Source of the DNA: an uncultured Thermomicrobiales bacterium
GTDB lineage: Bacteria; Chloroflexota; Chloroflexia; Thermomicrobiales; UBA6265
NCBI GenBank assembly: GCA_902806355.1
Contig: CADCWI010000107.1
Location: forward strand, 1 to 15,777
Length of the DNA: 15,777 bases
Reading direction: 5' to 3'
This document shows positions 15,061 through 15,777 of this stretch, piece after piece. Position 1 is the first letter of the stretch. Each line of letters opens with the position of its first letter. The notes beneath the pieces are model-generated. The model searched no databases. It saw nothing but the letters and a program-made list of their open reading frames with translations, and had not been told where the DNA came from. Both the position numbers and the translations under genes were made by a program.

Positions 15061-15621
15061 GTGACCAGCATGATCATCGCCGTGGGTTCGCACAATCCCG
15101 TCAAAGTGGCGGCGGTGAGATCTGCCTTCGGCACGATCGATCCGTTAGCAGACCATTCCATCGAGTGTTGTGACGTTCCATCCGGCGTATCTGCGCAGCC
15201 GATGTCCCATGTGGAGGCGATTACCGGCGCCCGAAACCGGGCGACAACATGCCGAATCGCATGTGATGCCGATTTCGGAATCGGGATCGAAAGCGGCCTG
15301 GAGCAGATCGCCGGAACATGGTTCACGAACGGCTGGATCGCCATCGTCGACCGGCATGGCATCGAGGGCCTGGCCTGCGCGATCATGAAACCGGTACCGC
15401 TGCCGGCCATGCGACTGGTGCTTGACCAGGGCCTGGAACTGGGAGCGGCAACCGATCGCGTGTTCGGCACGATGAGCAGCAAGCACGCGACCGGGCTGAT
15501 CGGCCTGTTGACGGGCGATGCGCTCATGCGAGAGGGAACATTCCGGGACGCGATCATCGTCGCGTTCGCGAGATTTCGGCATCCCGAACTCTTTGACACC
15601 AAACGGGACGGTAGCGAGTAG
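15061..15621 (+). CDS. yjjX: Inosine/xanthosine triphosphatase, DUF84 (YjjX family)
   Basis: A 186-residue cytoplasmic house-cleaning enzyme that hydrolyses non-canonical purine triphosphates (ITP, XTP) to diphosphates. Family motifs are present: VGSHNPVKVAAV (8-19), SGVSAQP (41-47), EAITGARNRA (52-61), GIGIESGL (73-80), ATGLIGLLTGDALMREGTF (143-161) and the C-terminal FARFRHPELF (169-178). The start is GTG at 15061, with AAGGAG seven bases upstream; an ATG at 15070 is possible. It begins 11 bases after the oxidase stop, so it is likely co-transcribed. The function is unrelated to the oxidase, so the pairing looks like operon convenience. The usual YjjX length is about 170-180 residues; this one is slightly longer. 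Confidence 0.9.
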   Translation: MTSMIIAVGSHNPVKVAAVRSAFGTIDPLADHSIECCDVPSGVSAQPMSHVEAITGARNRATTCRIACDADFGIGIESGLEQIAGTWFTNGWIAIVDRHGIEGLACAIMKPVPLPAMRLVLDQGLELGAATDRVFGTMSSKHATGLIGLLTGDALMREGTFRDAIIVAFARFRHPELFDTKRDGSE

Positions 15622-15777
15622 TTGACCAAACCTTCCATGGCGTTTATCGAATGCATGGCTCGGCATGGTTCGGCTGCGCCGACAATGTGGGCGTTCAACG
15701 CACGGTGTCACTTGCCCGCTTGTAGAGGACGATCGTGTATCGCGTCTGCGACTGTCCCTATGCCGCAAAGCCGCATC
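15622..15777. other. Right-edge stretch
   Basis: No gene is supported in these 156 bases. A possible plus-strand promoter is TTGACC (15622-15627), a 17-base spacer and a weak -10 TATCGA (15645-15650). Near the end, a GTG at 15735 preceded by GAGGAC could open a frame cut by the window edge; it runs 14 codons without a stop and cannot be judged. There is no strong terminator after the phosphatase gene. Confidence 0.3.

Overview
The window is GC-rich bacterial chromosome, densely coded and without rRNA, tRNA, CRISPR or an intact mobile element. No marker gene fixes the organism. The best guess is a member of the Chloroflexota, probably near Thermomicrobiales. This rests on the GC-rich coding style, Tat-exported proteins with Ala/Pro/Thr linkers, a sugar-type ABC importer lacking its own ATPase gene, and long perfect hairpins after genes. 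It is an inference; a GC-rich actinobacterium-like lineage is the alternative.

Layout. From about 11.54 kb down to 0.24 kb, eleven genes all lie on the minus strand. The first, at the right end, encodes an unrecognised membrane-anchored coiled-coil protein (10552-11541), closed by a perfect 26-bp hairpin. A well-formed promoter then starts what looks like a catabolic gene run: RraA/HMG-aldolase-like protein 2, a Tat-exported solute-binding protein, two ABC permeases, a beta-hydroxyacid dehydrogenase, RraA/HMG-aldolase-like protein 1, a GntR/FCD regulator, an iron-type alcohol dehydrogenase, a Tat-exported HSL-family esterase, and a haloacetate-dehalogenase-like alpha/beta hydrolase. Several junctions are 4-nt or longer overlaps, so translation is probably coupled. 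Divergently, on the plus strand, are a fused FAD/Fe-S D-2-hydroxyacid dehydrogenase (GlcD-GlcF or YdiJ type) and a house-cleaning inosine/xanthosine triphosphatase (DUF84).

How it may work. The importer would bring in an unknown sugar-acid or oxo/hydroxy-acid type substrate. Extracellular and cytoplasmic hydrolases could free acids or alcohols from esters or halides. The reductase and iron dehydrogenase would interconvert hydroxy- and oxo-compounds. The two RraA-type proteins are candidate aldolases or decarboxylases releasing pyruvate-like products. The flavin/Fe-S enzyme could pass electrons from a D-2-hydroxyacid to the respiratory chain. The GntR/FCD protein probably controls the run. A 12-bp palindrome, ATGGTATACCAT, overlaps the -10 element of the promoter of the first gene, which is where a repressor of this family would be expected to sit. 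The substrate cannot be read from the sequence.

The least conventional items are the operator-promoter overlap, a 25-bp perfect hairpin touching the Shine-Dalgarno of the last gene, a G-quadruplex motif inside a terminator, and a fluoroacetate-dehalogenase-like enzyme whose halide-pocket residues are changed.
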